Positions 7,717-16,714 of a stretch of 64,000 bases of DNA are shown piece after piece. Source of the stretch: Bacillus sp. HNG (GTDB lineage Bacteria > Bacillota > Bacilli > Bacillales > Bacillaceae_L); NCBI RefSeq assembly GCF_003400205.1, contig NZ_QUQV01000004.1, forward strand, positions 186,001 through 250,000. Reading direction: 5' to 3'. Below the pieces are notes generated by a model. It saw only the letters and a program-made list of their open reading frames with translations, was not told where the DNA came from and ran no database searches. A program made the translations under genes and the position numbers. Position 1 is the stretch's first letter; each line of letters starts with the position of its first letter.

Positions 7717-9315
7717 TTACTCTGAAATCATGGAAGCCCGAAGCAGCTCCTGCTGAAATGCGCGTAGTCGCTTATTCATAGTAGCAAGCTTCGTAATATA
7801 GTCATCCCAACGGTCTTCTTGTTTTAATTTTTTGTAATGAGTTCGGATCTTGCGCAAATATTTAACCGCCTTTTTATAGCTTGGGCGGTTTTTGCCCTCA
7901 ATGGCCTTTGCGACAGCTTGATGGTAAAGCGGAAGCAAAGCCGCTCGGTCAAGGGTTTCAATTTGTTTTATAATATAACGGTCCATTTCATCAATATCAT
8001 AGCCGACCATGATCTGCAGTTCGACCCATTTCCGGTATTGGTCATTATCAAGCAAATAGTCGTTGTATTCCACATAGCTATACGGAAGAAGCTGTTTCAA
8101 CGCGTTAATATAGACGGCTGAATCGCGCTCATCTGCGTAAGCCATGATGTGTTGTAAAAACAGCCGCGTCATGTGGCGGCGCCCTTCATAGCTTTGGATG
8201 CCGAAAATATAGCCGCGGATTCCTTCTAATGCATGGTCAATCCAAGCGCGAGCTCGGTCCCAGTTTTTTGATTCAGACAGATAGGAAATCCACCAAAAGC
8301 TATAGGGGATCCCCTGGTTTCCAAGCTTTTTCATTGTGTCGATAGCAGTCGCATCGTCCTGTTGTAAAAAGCGAATATGGGCATAGGCAATTAAGCTTGT
8401 TTGCTGTTCGGTGCCCAATGCGTTTTCTTCAAGTTCTAGCCATTTTTTTCGATTAAAAAAGGTGGCCCAAAGTAAACGGTACATTTGCATGCGCTCATAC
8501 TGGAATAAGCTGTCCGTCAAAAGCGTGTTGCGAACAAGTTCGAGGCTTTCCACAAGCATTTCATCAAGTGAAAAGGAAAGAGATACCTTCCGCATCTCAA
8601 GTGAGTTGTCGAGCACAACATCTGTGAAATTATGAAAGTAAGGTCGGATATACGTATCCACCTGGTAATTTCGAAATTCAATTTGTCCGAGTAGCTCTAT
8701 TGTTTTGCGAATGCAAAAAAGGGCAGCATGGATGTAATACAAGCGTTTGAGCTCCTCAGAGCGTGGTGCTTTCCTTTGTAAGGTTTGAAAAAGGGAATGG
8801 TACAAGGTCGCGAATGAATACACATTTTTATCACGTTGACCCGATTCAAACCGCTGATATTCACTGTTAAAAAGGGTTAACCAGCTCTCAAGTGAATTCT
8901 CCTTGTATTCGACTCGCTGTAGGACGTTTCCTTTGATAACAGGAATCGAGGCTAGCGTAGGCTTCGGTTTGCTGCCAGCCTTCCACTGTTCAAGTAGAGA
9001 CCCGACGCGATCGACACTTGCGTACATATAGAAAAACAATGCCATCCGGTGGCGACAAAAGGAAGGAGATGGGCAGGTACAGCTACACATTTCTAGAAAA
9101 TCAAGATTGATTGTGACATCAACCGCGGTGACGTCCTGTACACGTCCTTCAAGCGTTTTTCCGTTGTATTGTACATTATAAACACTACCTTGTCGGTAGA
9201 GGTTTAGTCCTTTTTTGATTAAATTGCGGTCTTCTTCGTTTTCGAAAGTTATCATACTGCGAAGTTTTTCGGAAAAATGCATGACCGCATCCTTTGGAAT
9301 ATCGTTTTGAAGCAA
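7717..9315 (-). CDS. ywqB: SWIM zinc-finger protein, YwqB-like
   Basis: About 532 residues. The SWIM motif CxCx(n)CxH is visible as CSCTCPSPSFCRHR near residue 75, with the hydrophobic helix MALFFYMYA behind it. The remaining 430 residues look helical and have no motif I recognise. I prefer the TTG at 9315, placed 6 bases after GGGGAGTGAG, over the TTG at 9339. SWIM domains bind zinc and mediate DNA or protein contacts and are often paired with SNF2 ATPases. The SNF2 gene follows directly in one operon, so a two-part complex is likely. Confidence 0.85.
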   Translation of the reverse strand: MLQNDIPKDAVMHFSEKLRSMITFENEEDRNLIKKGLNLYRQGSVYNVQYNGKTLEGRVQDVTAVDVTINLDFLEMCSCTCPSPSFCRHRMALFFYMYASVDRVGSLLEQWKAGSKPKPTLASIPVIKGNVLQRVEYKENSLESWLTLFNSEYQRFESGQRDKNVYSFATLYHSLFQTLQRKAPRSEELKRLYYIHAALFCIRKTIELLGQIEFRNYQVDTYIRPYFHNFTDVVLDNSLEMRKVSLSFSLDEMLVESLELVRNTLLTDSLFQYERMQMYRLLWATFFNRKKWLELEENALGTEQQTSLIAYAHIRFLQQDDATAIDTMKKLGNQGIPYSFWWISYLSESKNWDRARAWIDHALEGIRGYIFGIQSYEGRRHMTRLFLQHIMAYADERDSAVYINALKQLLPYSYVEYNDYLLDNDQYRKWVELQIMVGYDIDEMDRYIIKQIETLDRAALLPLYHQAVAKAIEGKNRPSYKKAVKYLRKIRTHYKKLKQEDRWDDYITKLATMNKRLRAFQQELLRASMISE

Positions 9316-9436
9316 AGTGGTCTCACTCCCCACGTGCAATAGTTAAATGTGTCATTCTTACCGTACTTATTGAACATCCACTAAAATCATATCTTTTTAT
9401 TATACCGCAGAATCGTACAAATTTGGATTCCCGGCT

Positions 9437-9466
9437 TTGAAACAGTGTGCGTTTTACCTGTATTTA
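9437..9466 (+). promoter_or_regulatory. Candidate sigma-A promoter for the 9.47-kb RNA
   Basis: TTGAAA at 9437-9442, an 18-base spacer, then TATTTA at 9461-9466. Confidence 0.4.
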
Positions 9467-9472
9467 GAAATA

Positions 9473-9650
9473 TTTTGAGTGAGACAGTCGCAAAAATGAA
9501 GTCTCTGGCGTACATGTATAGTAAATACTTGGCGGAATTGGTTTCTCCATCCAAGCTCCCCAAGTAATCATTTTCTCCCAAAGTGCCGTGATGGTACTTA
9601 CTGAATTCTTGTCCCTGGTGAAGGCGTCTCCATTCTTCACCAGGCAATTT
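9473..9650 (+). ncRNA. Candidate small RNA with C-rich motifs
   Basis: About 175 bases without a convincing ORF on the plus strand, running from a plausible promoter to a strong terminator hairpin (CCTGGTGAAG / CTTCACCAGG at 9614-9644, then CAATTTTTA). Several C-rich stretches (TTTCTCCATCC, GCTCCCCAAG, TTCTCCCAAAG) are complementary to Shine-Dalgarno sequences, as in RsaE/RoxS-type or FsrA-type Gram-positive small RNAs. It matches no named RNA that I recognise. It could instead be the attenuated leader of the 53-codon gene 40 bases downstream. Confidence 0.35.
9614..9650 (+). terminator. Rho-independent terminator upstream of 53-codon gene
   Basis: A perfect 10-bp stem CCTGGTGAAG / CTTCACCAGG with an 11-base loop, followed by CAATTTTTA. 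Confidence 0.75.
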
Positions 9651-9689
9651 TTAAATTAAGGCACTTTTTCAGCTAGGAGTGAACATACA

Positions 9690-9851
9690 TTGGATGATAA
9701 ATCTACAGATGAGGTTATTTCGATTGATGAGAAAAAGGTAAGAAGAGCGTTAATTCGAGCCTATATGAAGGGCGAAAGAAGTGCAGAAATCGATATTAAG
9801 CAATTCATTCAAGACTTAGCAAATGATATTAAAGGCTTTCCTACAACATAG
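9690..9851 (+). CDS. Small acidic/helical protein, 53 residues
   Basis: A TTG start 9 bases after AGGAGTG. The product begins MDDKSTDEVISIDEKKVRRA, continues with AYMKGERSAEIDIKQFIQDL and ends KGFPTT. It has no hydrophobic segment and is predicted helical with mixed charge. No homologue is recognised. A terminator separates it from the upstream candidate RNA. The codon pattern and ribosome site make it a probable gene. Confidence 0.65.
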   Translation: MDDKSTDEVISIDEKKVRRALIRAYMKGERSAEIDIKQFIQDLANDIKGFPTT

Positions 9852-10048
9852 TGACATGCCTAAAATGCCGTATTCGACACATTTTAGGTAGTACAGGCTT
9901 GCCTTTAGCCGACTGCTAAATAAGGATTTGATTTTTAGGAAATCCCTTTGGTAGAGCGGTCTTAAGGACGAGTCTTACTACTTTTGGAGTATCAAAATAA
10001 TAAATTTGGGCAATAGAAATCCTCCCGTTTTTTTGACATAATTATCAA
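9852..10048. other. Gene-free stretch before kinase leader
   Basis: No ORF with a ribosome site was found. A short dyad CCTAAAATG / CATTTTAGG lies at about 9858-9891 just after the 53-codon gene, possibly a weak terminator. Nothing else was seen. Confidence 0.4.
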
Positions 10049-10126
10049 CACAAACATTTAGCGGTGTTTGTGGTTACCCAGCATTGGTCAGTGGTTTTCA
10101 CGCCATTCGACTAGTCTGGGTTTTTA
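10049..10126 (+). promoter_or_regulatory. Two consecutive stem-loops upstream of kinase promoter
   Basis: CACAAACA / TGTTTGTG (10049-10072) is followed by ACCCAG / CTGGGT (10076-10121) and TTTTAT. The second could be a terminator. No gene lies directly upstream except the 53-codon gene about 200 bases away. Confidence 0.35.
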
Positions 10127-10174
10127 TTGGGTTTGAAGGATTTTTTAAAATGAATTCGTTTTCAAGGGCTTGGA

Positions 10175-10203
10175 TTGTGATTTTTAGTTAATACATATAT
10201 TAT
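10175..10203 (+). promoter_or_regulatory. Candidate sigma-A promoter for two-component operon
   Basis: TTGTGA at 10175-10180, a 17-base spacer, TATTAT at 10198-10203, 50 bases ahead of the kinase start. Confidence 0.55.
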
Positions 10204-10252
10204 GATAAAAGCAGACCCAATTAACTGAATGTTATGATAAGGGGGGAGCAAA

Positions 10253-12109
10253 TTGAAGCTTCCAGTAGTATCCTCGCATAAACGGGAAAATTATGCGAAG
10301 TTTTATATGATTATTATGGCTGTGCTAGGTTGGGGTGCTGTGGTTAACGCACTTTTTCATCTTGAACCAACAAATAATATCACCGTTCTACTCTTGCTCA
10401 CAGTGTTTTTAGCGATCACAGAGTATTACCCAATTCCGCTTTTGAGAGGTTCAACATCGATCTCATTTCCATTTATTTTTGTGATGTATGAACTGTTTGG
10501 GGTATCGTATCCCATTATCATTTATGCGGTAATTGCATTAGCGATTAATATCCTTCACCAACGTCCGTTGAGACTTGTTCTGTTTAATCCCGCACAGTTG
10601 ACTTTAAGTGTCTTTTTAGCGGAATACATATTATCACATACAGATGTGGATCAAATTCTTACATCAAGTAGTGACTTTTTTTCAGGATTTAGCACATATT
10701 TACTTTTTCTATGCTTCTTTTTTATCATAAATAATTTCATCGTAGATATTGTTTTGCTCGTTCGTCCGCAACCCTATACGTTTTATTTATTTAAAAACAA
10801 ATCACTAACTGAATTAAGCAATGTAGGAATTTCCTTATTGTATGGAGCGATGATGTTTTACCTTGGGGGTCGTACAATTGACGAGTTTTCGCTATTCTTC
10901 TTCTTCTCTCCATTGGTTGCGGTGTCTTTATTATACTCAGTCATCTCAACCCTAAGAAACGAAAAGAGAAGGTTGAATGCTCTTTTTGCGATTACAACCG
11001 GGGTTAACAAGAAAATCCACTCACCTGAGTGGATTGATACATTTAAAAATACGTTCTCGCAAATTGTTGATGTGCAGGCACTCATGCTATGGGTGAAGGA
11101 AAACGATGTGTGGAAGATTTTATACTTTGACGGGCGTGTGACCCCGAAAGATGAATTGAGCGGTGAAGCACTTGCTCGTTTTGATGGAAAAAAGCAACCG
11201 ATTGTCTATCAAGATAGAGTAAAAAAGCTTGGTCCCATTGATGAGTATTTTAAAAAGGATATGAAGGCATTTGTGTACTCACCGATGGTCGTTGAGGAGG
11301 AAACGATCGGGATGCTGGTTGTTGCAAAAAGTCGGTCACGAAGCTTTGAGGAAGATGAAATTCATTCGATCGCCACGCTTTCGAATCAGCTTGCGGTTGC
11401 GGTGAAGACAAGGTTTTTAATCGAGGAACAAGAAAAGCGAATTATCCTTGAGGAGCGTAACCGAATTGCTAGAGGCATCCATGATGGTGTGGCTCAAACA
11501 TTAGCTGGTGCCGTCATGAAGCTTGAAACGGCTGAGCGAAAATTTAAAAGTCATCCCGATGAAACGCGTAGGCTCATTCGGGAAAGTATGGATAAATTAA
11601 GGCTTAGCTTACGGGAGGTGCGCGAATCGATTTACGAGCTACGCCCATACCCAACGGAGCGGGTTGGGTTGTCAGTTGCTATTAAAAAGCGAATTGAAAT
11701 GATAAAGAGCGAATACAGCATTCATTTTTCGTTTGATATTAGAGGCCAAGAGGTTCCACTTAGTCCAATGGTCGAAAAAGAATTATTTGATATTTTTCAA
11801 GAGAGCCTGCAAAACACAATTAAGCATGCACAGGCCACCAAAATAGAAATTCTGTTAAGCTATCAAAAGGAGCACATTATTTTAAAAATAAAGGATAATG
11901 GTGTAGGGTTTTCATTGTTCCAGGCAATGGTCAAGGCACAAAACAATCCTCATTTTGGAATCTTAAATATGAATGACGCAGCAGAAAAAATTAATGCAAC
12001 GCTTCAAATTGATACAAAAGAGGGCCAAGGTACGGATATTACATTAACTGTTCCTAAAATGGGACTTGAAGGAGGTAGTACTGTTGATCAAGCTTATGTT
12101 GGTGGATGA
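10253..12109 (+). CDS. Membrane sensor histidine kinase, NarL/LiaS-type (HisKA_3)
   Basis: 618 residues, TTG start behind AAGGGGGGAGCAAA. Residues about 20-225 form six or seven transmembrane segments. A GAF-like domain spans roughly 240-385. The HisKA_3 dimerisation helix has [18 protein letters not shown] with the phospho-accepting His near residue 407. The C-terminal HATPase carries [11 protein letters not shown] (N box) and DNGVGF (G1 box). Kinases of this type pass phosphate to LuxR-type regulators, and one overlaps this gene by 26 bases downstream. The signal is unknown; the large membrane module suggests a membrane-related or lipophilic stimulus. Confidence 0.9.
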   Translation: MKLPVVSSHKRENYAKFYMIIMAVLGWGAVVNALFHLEPTNNITVLLLLTVFLAITEYYPIPLLRGSTSISFPFIFVMYELFGVSYPIIIYAVIALAINILHQRPLRLVLFNPAQLTLSVFLAEYILSHTDVDQILTSSSDFFSGFSTYLLFLCFFFIINNFIVDIVLLVRPQPYTFYLFKNKSLTELSNVGISLLYGAMMFYLGGRTIDEFSLFFFFSPLVAVSLLYSVISTLRNEKRRLNALFAITTGVNKKIHSPEWIDTFKNTFSQIVDVQALMLWVKENDVWKILYFDGRVTPKDELSGEALARFDGKKQPIVYQDRVKKLGPIDEYFKKDMKAFVYSPMVVEEETIGMLVVAKSRSRSFEEDEIHSIATLSNQLAVAVKTRFLIEEQEKRIILEERNRIARGIHDGVAQTLAGAVMKLETAERKFKSHPDETRRLIRESMDKLRLSLREVRESIYELRPYPTERVGLSVAIKKRIEMIKSEYSIHFSFDIRGQEVPLSPMVEKELFDIFQESLQNTIKHAQATKIEILLSYQKEHIILKIKDNGVGFSLFQAMVKAQNNPHFGILNMNDAAEKINATLQIDTKEGQGTDITLTVPKMGLEGGSTVDQAYVGG

Positions 12110-12719
12110 TCATGCTGTGTTACGTGACGGACTGAGGAATATTTTAGAGCTTGAGGACGATATTCGCGTTGTCGGCGAGGCGGTTTCCGGGGATGATGCA
12201 CTTGAGAAGGTGCCGATGTGTGAGCCTGATGTTATTTTAATGGACATCAACATGCCCCAGAAAAATGGTGTGGAAACAACGGGTATTTTAAAGAAAAAAT
12301 ATCCTTCGATTAAAATTTTGGTACTGACGATGCACAACCATGATGAGTATTTTATGGCTGCGATTCGCGAGGGTGCTGACGGGTATTTGTTAAAGGATGC
12401 TCCATCTGAACAGGTGGTCGAAGCCATTCGAACAGTCGCACGCGGGGAGTCTGTGATTCATCCGTCGATGACGAAAAAGCTGCTTAACTTCCATCAGCAA
12501 CAGCAAGAGCAACCGAAGGACAATGCACTAACCGAGCGGGAAACGGAAGTCCTTCAATGCCTGGTGGAAGGCCTTAGCAACAAGGAAATCGCCGAGCGCC
12601 TCTTCATCAGCGACAAAACCGTTAAGATACACGTCAGCAAAATCTTCAAAAAATTCGACGTCAAAAGCCGCTCCCAAGTCGTCATCTACGCCGTGCAAAA
12701 CAAGTTAGTGCCGATGTAG
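12084..12719 (+). CDS. NarL/FixJ-family response regulator
   Basis: 211 residues. The receiver domain has the acidic pair DD at 8-9, the phospho-acceptor Asp54 in VILMDINMP, Thr/Ser in LTMHNHDEY and Lys in LLKDAP. The LuxR helix-turn-helix is [20 protein letters not shown] with [19 protein letters not shown] take the TTG at 12084, 7 bases after AAGGAGG, inside the end of the kinase gene; this implies translational coupling. It is the cognate regulator of the upstream kinase. Its target genes are not evident nearby. Two GGGAC-type repeats and a terminator follow. Confidence 0.92.
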   Translation: MIKLMLVDDHAVLRDGLRNILELEDDIRVVGEAVSGDDALEKVPMCEPDVILMDINMPQKNGVETTGILKKKYPSIKILVLTMHNHDEYFMAAIREGADGYLLKDAPSEQVVEAIRTVARGESVIHPSMTKKLLNFHQQQQEQPKDNALTERETEVLQCLVEGLSNKEIAERLFISDKTVKIHVSKIFKKFDVKSRSQVVIYAVQNKLVPM

Positions 12720-12730
12720 GTAGGCGCCGG

Positions 12731-12836
12731 GGTGCCGTAGGGACGGTTCTAGTGGACCCTTAGTCGTGGGGTTCAGGGTGCCAGAGGGACGGTTCTAGTG
12801 GTTCCTTGGGTCGCGGGGACAGGTTTGTTGTCCCAG
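12731..12836 (+). repeat. GGGAC-family palindromic repeats, units A4, A5 and A6
   Basis: Three units in a row: GGGACGGTTCTAGTGGACCC, GGGACGGTTCTAGTGGTTCC and GGGGACAGGTTTGTTGTCCC. All share the orientation of the response regulator gene that ends at 12719. Confidence 0.85.
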
Positions 12837-12897
12837 TAGTCTGGGCTTTGGAGGTCCTCCACCCCAGCAATTTCGCTTTTTGAATATGAAGGTCAAC

Positions 12898-12930
12898 AAC
12901 TGCTTTCCGTTTGTGGGGGCAGTTTTTTTA
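12898..12930 (+). terminator. Probable terminator of two-component operon
   Basis: AACTGC pairs with GCAGTT around a loop and is followed by TTTTTTTA. Confidence 0.55.
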
Positions 12931-13192
12931 TGCCCAAAATGGAGATTGGAGTACGTTTCTCACAATGATTCTAATAAACTTTTTTAAATCCGAAACGTTT
13001 GTTTTTTGTGAATTGCAAACTGTAACCTTATGTAACGGTTTTTCTGCATTATTACATCTATATGTCTTTTGTATAACAAGAAATACTGCTTTTTTAGCGG
13101 AGTTTTACGTCTTTTGCGGAATAGGAAACCTTCAGTAGTGGCGCGATAATGGAGGTAAGAAAGTTACATATGTGGTCTGAAAGGGGAAAAAG

Positions 13193-14596
13193 ATGAGAAA
13201 ACTTGCTGTTGTATTATTTGCGTTTTTACTGGTGATCCCGACATTTTTACAAGAAAAGAAGACGGTTTTTGCAGTTGAGACGGGTTCAGCGATCATTGAT
13301 CCGGCTTTAGAAGCAGTGTGGGACAAGGTTAGTTCCTTGCAGGTGATCGTCACATTCAATGGGGATGGTGCCCCAAAAGAGCATCAATTGGATCTTTTGA
13401 AAGTGCTCGGAGTCAATGCTGGCGTCTCGATGAAAAATCTCCCGATTGCCGGAATTGTTGCGACGAAGAGCCAAATTGAAAAACTTGCACAAAGCAATGA
13501 AGTACGCTCGATTTATTTTAATAGAAAGCTAGAGTATTTCAATGAAACATCGACTGAAATAACCGGCGTCGACCGTGTGAGGGCGGATGAGGAGATCAGA
13601 TTGGCAAATGGCGACCAGCCTGTAACGGGTAAGGGAGTTGGGGTTGTCGTCAATGATAGTGGAGTTGATGGGACGCATGGCGACCATCTTTTTGGAAAAA
13701 ACCTTGTGCAAAACGTGCTCGGATCTGTGAATTTGGCGAATTTGGCACCAGGACTTCTTCCGATTACTTACCTTGAAAATGTGCCGAATACGGATACGAA
13801 TTCCGGCCACGGTACACATGTAGCTGGTACGGTTGGTGGAACGGGTGCGATGTCAGATGGCAAATATGAAGGTGTAGCACCAGGTGCAGACTTGATTGGC
13901 TATGGTTCAGGTGCAGCGCTGTTTGTTCTTGATGGGATTAGTGGTTTTGATTATGCAATTAAAAATAAGGATAAATACAATATTCGTGTGATTACAAATT
14001 CCTGGGGTTCATCAGGAGATTTTGACCCAAATGATCCAATTAATGTTGCTAGTAAAAAAGCGTATGATGCTGGGATAACGGTTCTTTTTGCTGCAGGAAA
14101 TGAAGGTCCGAATGAGAACACTCATAACCCGTATGCAAAGGCACCGTGGGTGATTTCAGTAGCAGCAGGTGACAGTAGTATCCAATTAGCGGACTTCTCT
14201 TCACGAGGGACAAATGGAGTGGGTGGAACGTTCACCTTGGATGGTAAAGAGTGGACGTGGAAGGACTCACCAACTATTACGGCACCAGGCGTGGATATCG
14301 TGTCTACACGTGCGATTGCACCGATTTCATCATTAGCGGCTCTACAGGACTTGCAAACCTTGAATCCATTACATGTGCCGTTCTACACGATTATGAGCGG
14401 GACATCGATGGCTACACCACATGTTGCAGGAATTGTAGCGCTCTTATTGGAAGCAAATCCACAGCTGACACCGGACGATATTAAGCAAATTATTGTAGAC
14501 ACAGCGGTACCAATGACGGGTTATGAGGAATGGGAAGTTGGCGCCGGGTATGTTGATGCCTACGCAGCAGTGAAGAAGGCAATTGAAATGAAGTAG
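13193..14596 (+). CDS. Secreted subtilisin-like serine protease (S8)
   Basis: 467 residues. A signal peptide (MRKLAVVLFAFLLVIPTFLQ..., cleavage near VFA) is followed by an inhibitor-type prodomain to about residue 120. The catalytic triad is complete: Asp in VVNDSGVDGTH, His in NSGHGTHVAGTV and Ser in SGTSMATPHVAG, with the oxyanion Asn in FAAGNEGPNENT. It should act outside the cell as an endopeptidase, probably for protein scavenging. There is no cell-wall anchor or extra domain. The gene stands alone, with repeat units A7 and A8 and a terminator behind it. Confidence 0.93.
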   Translation: MRKLAVVLFAFLLVIPTFLQEKKTVFAVETGSAIIDPALEAVWDKVSSLQVIVTFNGDGAPKEHQLDLLKVLGVNAGVSMKNLPIAGIVATKSQIEKLAQSNEVRSIYFNRKLEYFNETSTEITGVDRVRADEEIRLANGDQPVTGKGVGVVVNDSGVDGTHGDHLFGKNLVQNVLGSVNLANLAPGLLPITYLENVPNTDTNSGHGTHVAGTVGGTGAMSDGKYEGVAPGADLIGYGSGAALFVLDGISGFDYAIKNKDKYNIRVITNSWGSSGDFDPNDPINVASKKAYDAGITVLFAAGNEGPNENTHNPYAKAPWVISVAAGDSSIQLADFSSRGTNGVGGTFTLDGKEWTWKDSPTITAPGVDIVSTRAIAPISSLAALQDLQTLNPLHVPFYTIMSGTSMATPHVAGIVALLLEANPQLTPDDIKQIIVDTAVPMTGYEEWEVGAGYVDAYAAVKKAIEMK

Positions 14597-14599
14597 AGG

Positions 14600-14669
14600 A
14601 GGGACCAGAGGGACGGTTCCTGTGGCTCTATCAAAGTTGTGGGACACGGAACCTGTCCCTTCGTCCCAC
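14600..14669. repeat. GGGAC-family palindromic repeats, units A7 (+) and A8 (-)
   Basis: A7 (GAGGGACGGTTCCTGTGG) is forward, following the plus-strand subtilase. A8 (GGGACACGGAACCTGTCCC, outer GTCCCAC) is reverse, following the convergent minus-strand gene. Each unit faces the way of the gene it trails. Confidence 0.85.
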
Positions 14670-14671
14670 GT

Positions 14672-14711
14672 ACTGCCATTAAGTCAAATCGACTTAATGG
14701 CGTTTTTCTTT
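14672..14711. terminator. Terminator hairpin between convergent genes
   Basis: CCATTAAGTC pairs with GACTTAATGG, followed by CGTTTTTCTTTTTT on the plus strand. The downstream arm contains the TAA stop of the minus-strand gene. Confidence 0.85.
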
Positions 14712-15398
14712 TTTCATCAAGAGAGCCATTGGGAGGTAGGTGATGAAAAAGACGATGATGCCGGCAATTTCAAGGGTCACATAATACTTGATGCCTGAGC
14801 CGAAGTAGGACAGGATGGTTGTCGATTCAGTTGGGTTCGCTAAGTAGAAATAATTTGTATCAAGAAGGAGATTGATGAAAAAGATTGGTACGGCGATTAT
14901 GTTAAGGAGTAGAAAGGTGGTCCCAACAGCTTTTCGTGGAACACGGTAGCCTTCGAAAAGAATGAAATAGAGTACAGACCAGGTGATGGTGGCGTGATGA
15001 AGAAAGTATTTTAGAAATCGATAGTGAGGAAACTCATGGAACAATTCGGGAGTCACCGTACTTAAAATTGGTGGGAGGAGTCCTGTAAAGAAGACAAGGT
15101 AAAATGCATTATTACTAGGTTTTAAGAATAAGAAAATACAGATAAAAGTGCTGATGGAACAAAGATGTAGCGGAAGTTCGCCAACTTCCCATTGGTTGGT
15201 AGTGATTAGCCAAATCTGATGAGACACTTCACTCGCGACTAAGATGCCAAAAAAGGTCCATTTGATAATCGAGCGATAAGGTCTGAGTTTCCTTCTGGAG
15301 ACCACGAGCAAAATAGTGAGAAGCAGAAAAAGGAAAAGCGTCACGATATGCGAGGTGGAAAACAACTCAAACGTCTGCATTCCTTCGGCAGAAAACAT
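14694..15398 (-). CDS. ywaF: YwaF-family integral membrane protein (TIGR02206)
   Basis: About 234 residues with seven hydrophobic segments. Family hallmarks are an N-terminal FSTSHIVTLFLFLLLT segment, the LPLHLCSIS motif and the HHATITWSV stretch. I choose the ATG at 15398 because GGGGTGG lies 5 bases upstream; the ATG at 15416 lacks a ribosome site. The family is conserved in Bacilli but has no assigned function. No partner gene is adjacent. Confidence 0.8.
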   Translation of the reverse strand: MFSAEGMQTFELFSTSHIVTLFLFLLLTILLVVSRRKLRPYRSIIKWTFFGILVASEVSHQIWLITTNQWEVGELPLHLCSISTFICIFLFLKPSNNAFYLVFFTGLLPPILSTVTPELFHEFPHYRFLKYFLHHATITWSVLYFILFEGYRVPRKAVGTTFLLLNIIAVPIFFINLLLDTNYFYLANPTESTTILSYFGSGIKYYVTLEIAGIIVFFITYLPMALLMKKEKRH

Positions 15399-15525
15399 AC
15401 AGCCACCCCATTTCAAAAAGAAGTTTGTGGTTTCTATAAGTCTATTCGCAAATGGAGAAAGTTTAGACGTAAGGACAAACCAAAGATTTCTTTAGATGGG
15501 GTGAGCTTGGTCACTCGCTGGTCAG

Positions 15526-15558
15526 GAGGGACCGGGGGGACGGTTCCTGTGGTCCCTC
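15526..15558 (+). repeat. GGGAC-family palindromic repeat, unit A9
   Basis: GGGACGGTTCCTGTGGTCCC with outer GAGGGACC. One of two units whose orientation does not match the neighbouring gene. Confidence 0.8.
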
Positions 15559-15645
15559 AGGTTGGGTGCGGAACTTCAGCCTTCCAGATGAACTCCGAAG
15601 GCTTTTAAAATGCCCAAACATTGTGTTTGTCAGGCACGTCACACC

Positions 15646-16107
15646 CTACCGATATGACCACAAGAGCGTCCAGTCACCATCTTCTTGGACCGCGAAGACA
15701 TCTTGGTGGATGGTAAAGGTGCCATATGTACTTTTGTAGGTTTGAGTGATAGGCACTTTATAGACATCGTGGAAGATGGTGGAGCTTTTTGTCATCTGCC
15801 AGGATTTCAGTTTTTCAGCGTCCTCCATCGTAAACTTGAACGTGTCGGTTCCGAGATGTCCAACAAACACATGGTTGCGCTGCTGGATGTAGTCGGCTTT
15901 TTCGAATCGCTCCTGCATCAAGGGATGGAACAATTCCCAGGAGCTTCCGAAATCTGCATCCTGCTCGTATTTATAAAAGGATTGAACAAGCTCTTTGGCT
16001 TCTTCCTCCGGCGAAGAACGAAACAATGATAGTAATAGAATAACAAAAAGAATGACTCCAACTATGATCAAAATCAACTGAATGGGCAAGCCGCGTCGTC
16101 TTCTCAT
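15646..16107 (-). CDS. Membrane-anchored protein with NTF2-like outer domain, unknown function
   Basis: 153 residues. A basic start (MRRRRGLP) and one transmembrane segment (residues 9-28) precede an extracytoplasmic domain starting SSPEEEAKELVQSFYKYEQD, whose helix-then-sheet pattern resembles NTF2-like or DUF4878-type lumenal domains. No catalytic residues are apparent. The ribosome site (AAGGGGG on the minus strand) is about 13 bases from the ATG, inside the loop of a hairpin (see 16109-16140). Confidence 0.7.
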   Translation of the reverse strand: MRRRRGLPIQLILIIVGVILFVILLLSLFRSSPEEEAKELVQSFYKYEQDADFGSSWELFHPLMQERFEKADYIQQRNHVFVGHLGTDTFKFTMEDAEKLKSWQMTKSSTIFHDVYKVPITQTYKSTYGTFTIHQDVFAVQEDGDWTLLWSYR

Positions 16108-16108
16108 A

Positions 16109-16140
16109 TGTAAACAAAAGCCCCCTTAAGCTTGTTTACT
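16109..16140 (-). promoter_or_regulatory. Hairpin holding the ribosome site of 15646-16107
   Basis: GTAAACAA pairs with TTGTTTAC, with AAGGGGG in the loop and the start codon right after the stem. It may modulate translation. Confidence 0.35.
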
Positions 16141-16195
16141 ATTATGGATATGCCTTTGGAAAGTTGTCCTAGTACAAGATTTAATTCTTGATTTG

Positions 16196-16228
16196 GTGTG
16201 GGACAACGAACCTGTCCCTCTGTCCCGC
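16196..16228 (-). repeat. GGGAC-family palindromic repeat, unit A10
   Basis: GGGACAACGAACCTGTCCC with outer GTCCC, reverse orientation, downstream of the minus-strand 52-codon gene. Confidence 0.85.
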
Positions 16229-16233
16229 GAGCA

Positions 16234-16253
16234 AAAAAATAGGCTAGAGCCTA
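16234..16253 (-). terminator. Terminator of the 52-codon gene
   Basis: On the minus strand ATAGGCT CT AGCCTAT is followed by seven T. The stem starts within the stop codon. Confidence 0.85.
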
Positions 16254-16409
16254 TGCCCTAGCGCTAAATTTACTCAATCGAGTTAAAAATGGACGACGTG
16301 GACCTTTGCCGTAACTTACAAAATACAGCCGATCTTCAAGTCTTTTATAAAAACGAATTCCCACGATCTTTAATGGCGTCCAAATTTCTTTAAATGTATA
16401 ATAAGGCAA
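16251..16409 (-). CDS. Small basic protein, 52 residues
   Basis: A TTG start behind GGGAGGAGTG at good spacing, and a perfect terminator at the stop. The product begins MPYYTFKEIWTPLKIVGIRF and ends PRRPFLTRLSKFSARA. It is rich in Arg, Lys and aromatics with no clear transmembrane helix. No family is recognised. The full set of expression signals makes a real gene likely. Confidence 0.72.
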   Translation of the reverse strand: MPYYTFKEIWTPLKIVGIRFYKRLEDRLYFVSYGKGPRRPFLTRLSKFSARA

Positions 16410-16429
16410 GTTTAGCACTCCTCCCAGAC

Positions 16430-16640
16430 AAAAAATGATTATTTATATTATTTTTTGAATTTTTTAATCTATTTAAAAAATAATAGCATGTCCATGGAGA
16501 TAAAAATGTGGAATCGTGTAGAAAAAAATTAAATTATTTTGGTCAATTTTAGACAAAAACCGCTAAAAAAGCCCTGTTTTAGGAAAGTTACCTTCAAAAA
16601 GTGCTAATAATCGCTATATTTTTACATCGATTTTCCCAAT
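16430..16640. other. AT-rich gene-free stretch upstream of glpP leader
   Basis: About 210 bases of AT-rich DNA with no ORF carrying a ribosome site. It probably holds divergent promoters for the 52-codon gene and the glpP leader. No strong -35/-10 pair could be chosen. Confidence 0.4.
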
Positions 16641-16714
16641 ATACAAATTTGTAATACATTGGTACTATATAAATATAGTAATTTACTAGATTGGTATTAT
16701 AACCAGTCATACTC

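Noticed and set aside
9387-9647. 86-codon minus-strand frame between ywqB and the 53-codon gene
   Set aside because: It has no ribosome site, starts on a TTG just after a stop codon, and runs through the terminator hairpin and C-rich region. The plausible protein-like composition is not enough.
10021-10130. Stem-loops ahead of the kinase gene considered as a c-di-GMP or T-box leader
   Set aside because: None of the conserved bases of GEMM, T-box or other riboswitch classes I know are present. It is kept only as a hairpin region.
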